From positions 312,642 to 376,641 of the forward strand of contig NW_006920417.1 in the NCBI RefSeq assembly GCF_000344685.1: DNA of 64,000 bases, in the 5' to 3' direction. The notes under the pieces are model-generated. The model saw only the letters and a program-made list of their open reading frames with translations, ran no database searches and was not told the DNA's origin. The translations under genes and the position numbers were made by a program. This DNA comes from Gloeophyllum trabeum ATCC 11539 (lineage: Eukaryota > Basidiomycota > Agaricomycetes > Gloeophyllales > Gloeophyllaceae). The first letter of the stretch is position 1. Each line of letters starts with the position of its first letter. Below, in pieces: positions 63,525-64,000 of this stretch.

Positions 63525-63668
63525 GCGGACATAAACGGCCAATTTTGAGGCCCTATGTCGGATATTTAGGCGGACATAAAGCCCAAAATTTCGGTCCATG
63601 TCCGGTATATCACGGCGGACACAAGGGCCTTGCCGGTCTTGGTGTCCGATCACCTGGCGGACATACCA
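63525..63668. repeat. Tandem hairpin repeats, 43-45 bp unit
   Basis: The word GCGGACA starts at 63525, 63570, 63615 and 63658 (spacing 45, 45, 43). Each of the first three units ends in the matching inverted arm: ATGTCGG, ATGTCCG and GTGTCCG. The fourth is cut off after its left arm. Arms therefore read GGACAT/ATGTC(C) in units 1 and 2 and GGACAC/GTGTCC in unit 3, a paired change. The spacers differ more. No coding content. Confidence 0.6.
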
Positions 63669-64000
63669 AGTCGTCGAAGTGTCACACCCAGTAGTCCTTG
63701 TACTAGGTTGAGTGGTGTCTCTTATGCTTCTCAGTCAACTGTCAGCTCGTCTCGTGTATATCCAGGTATATCCTCAGCAACGGTGAATGAAATGCAAGCT
63801 TTGGAGACAGTGGTGGATCTTAGGAAGACTGAAATACAATATCCCGGAGTACACGGCCTGCCCAGAATCTGGTGAAAAAATCCAAGGGGCATTCGTGCAA
63901 ATGTCGGTAGTATAGATATCAGTACTTTTGCGTAACAGTTGCACTCATTTTGCGCGTGTGCCATTTGTGCAACGGTTGCAATACAGGTTGCAAAGGATTT
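63669..64000. other. Right edge, no gene seen
   Basis: No recognisable gene. The last 60 bp holds repeated TTGCAA/TTGCAC words (for example GTGCAACGGTTGCAA), which may be the beginning of a further repeat that continues beyond the window. Confidence 0.3.

Overview
The window is nuclear DNA of a filamentous basidiomycete, most probably a wood- or litter-decay Agaricomycete of the polypore type. The evidence is dense genes with many short GT-AG introns (about 50-60 nt), several F-box genes of the kind expanded in mushrooms, a fungal GH71 alpha-1,3-glucanase, a CYP505-type self-sufficient P450, and fungal-size orthologues of conserved eukaryotic genes. All family calls were made by reading translations; no database search was run. 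I joined exons by hand and list exon limits only where I worked them out.

Left part (1-25 kb). A metallo-beta-lactamase-fold hydrolase is followed on the minus strand by a large gene joining nucleotide-sugar-transporter-like membrane helices to a glycosyltransferase-like domain, then by a DAHP synthase (shikimate pathway). Across a shared promoter with a tandem CACGTG motif lies TIM9. Next come an F-box gene, a secreted GH71 glucanase, two divergent F-box/LRR-type genes, a single-pass membrane protein, and a Tcp11/SOK1 family protein. A 1.6 kb stretch with one candidate micro-ORF leads to VMA2.

Middle part (25-43 kb). This is mostly housekeeping: tubulin cofactor D and BUD22 share a 240 bp divergent promoter. 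A MYND-finger protein, a PP2C phosphatase with a start-codon-only first exon and a 22 nt second exon, a NudC-domain protein 1 orthologue and a dienelactone hydrolase follow.

Right part (43-64 kb). A CYP505-like P450-reductase fusion, a PrxQ-type peroxiredoxin, a nitronate monooxygenase, an MPS1/TTK kinase, a multi-pass membrane protein, an F-box-like protein ending in a PBZ-like zinc finger, and a PA-TM-RING E3 ligase lie here. The peroxiredoxin is interrupted before its last exon by a TIR-bordered element and a 305 bp N gap. About 505 bp is repeated almost exactly on the two sides of the gap, which looks like two contig ends that overlap but were not merged. Near the right end are three tandem 43-45 bp hairpin units plus part of a fourth, with paired substitutions in the third.

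I see no rRNA, tRNA or CRISPR and no clear biosynthetic cluster. The most unusual items are the transporter-glycosyltransferase fusion, the F-box/PBZ-like protein, the TIR element that forms most of an intron, and the covarying hairpin repeats.
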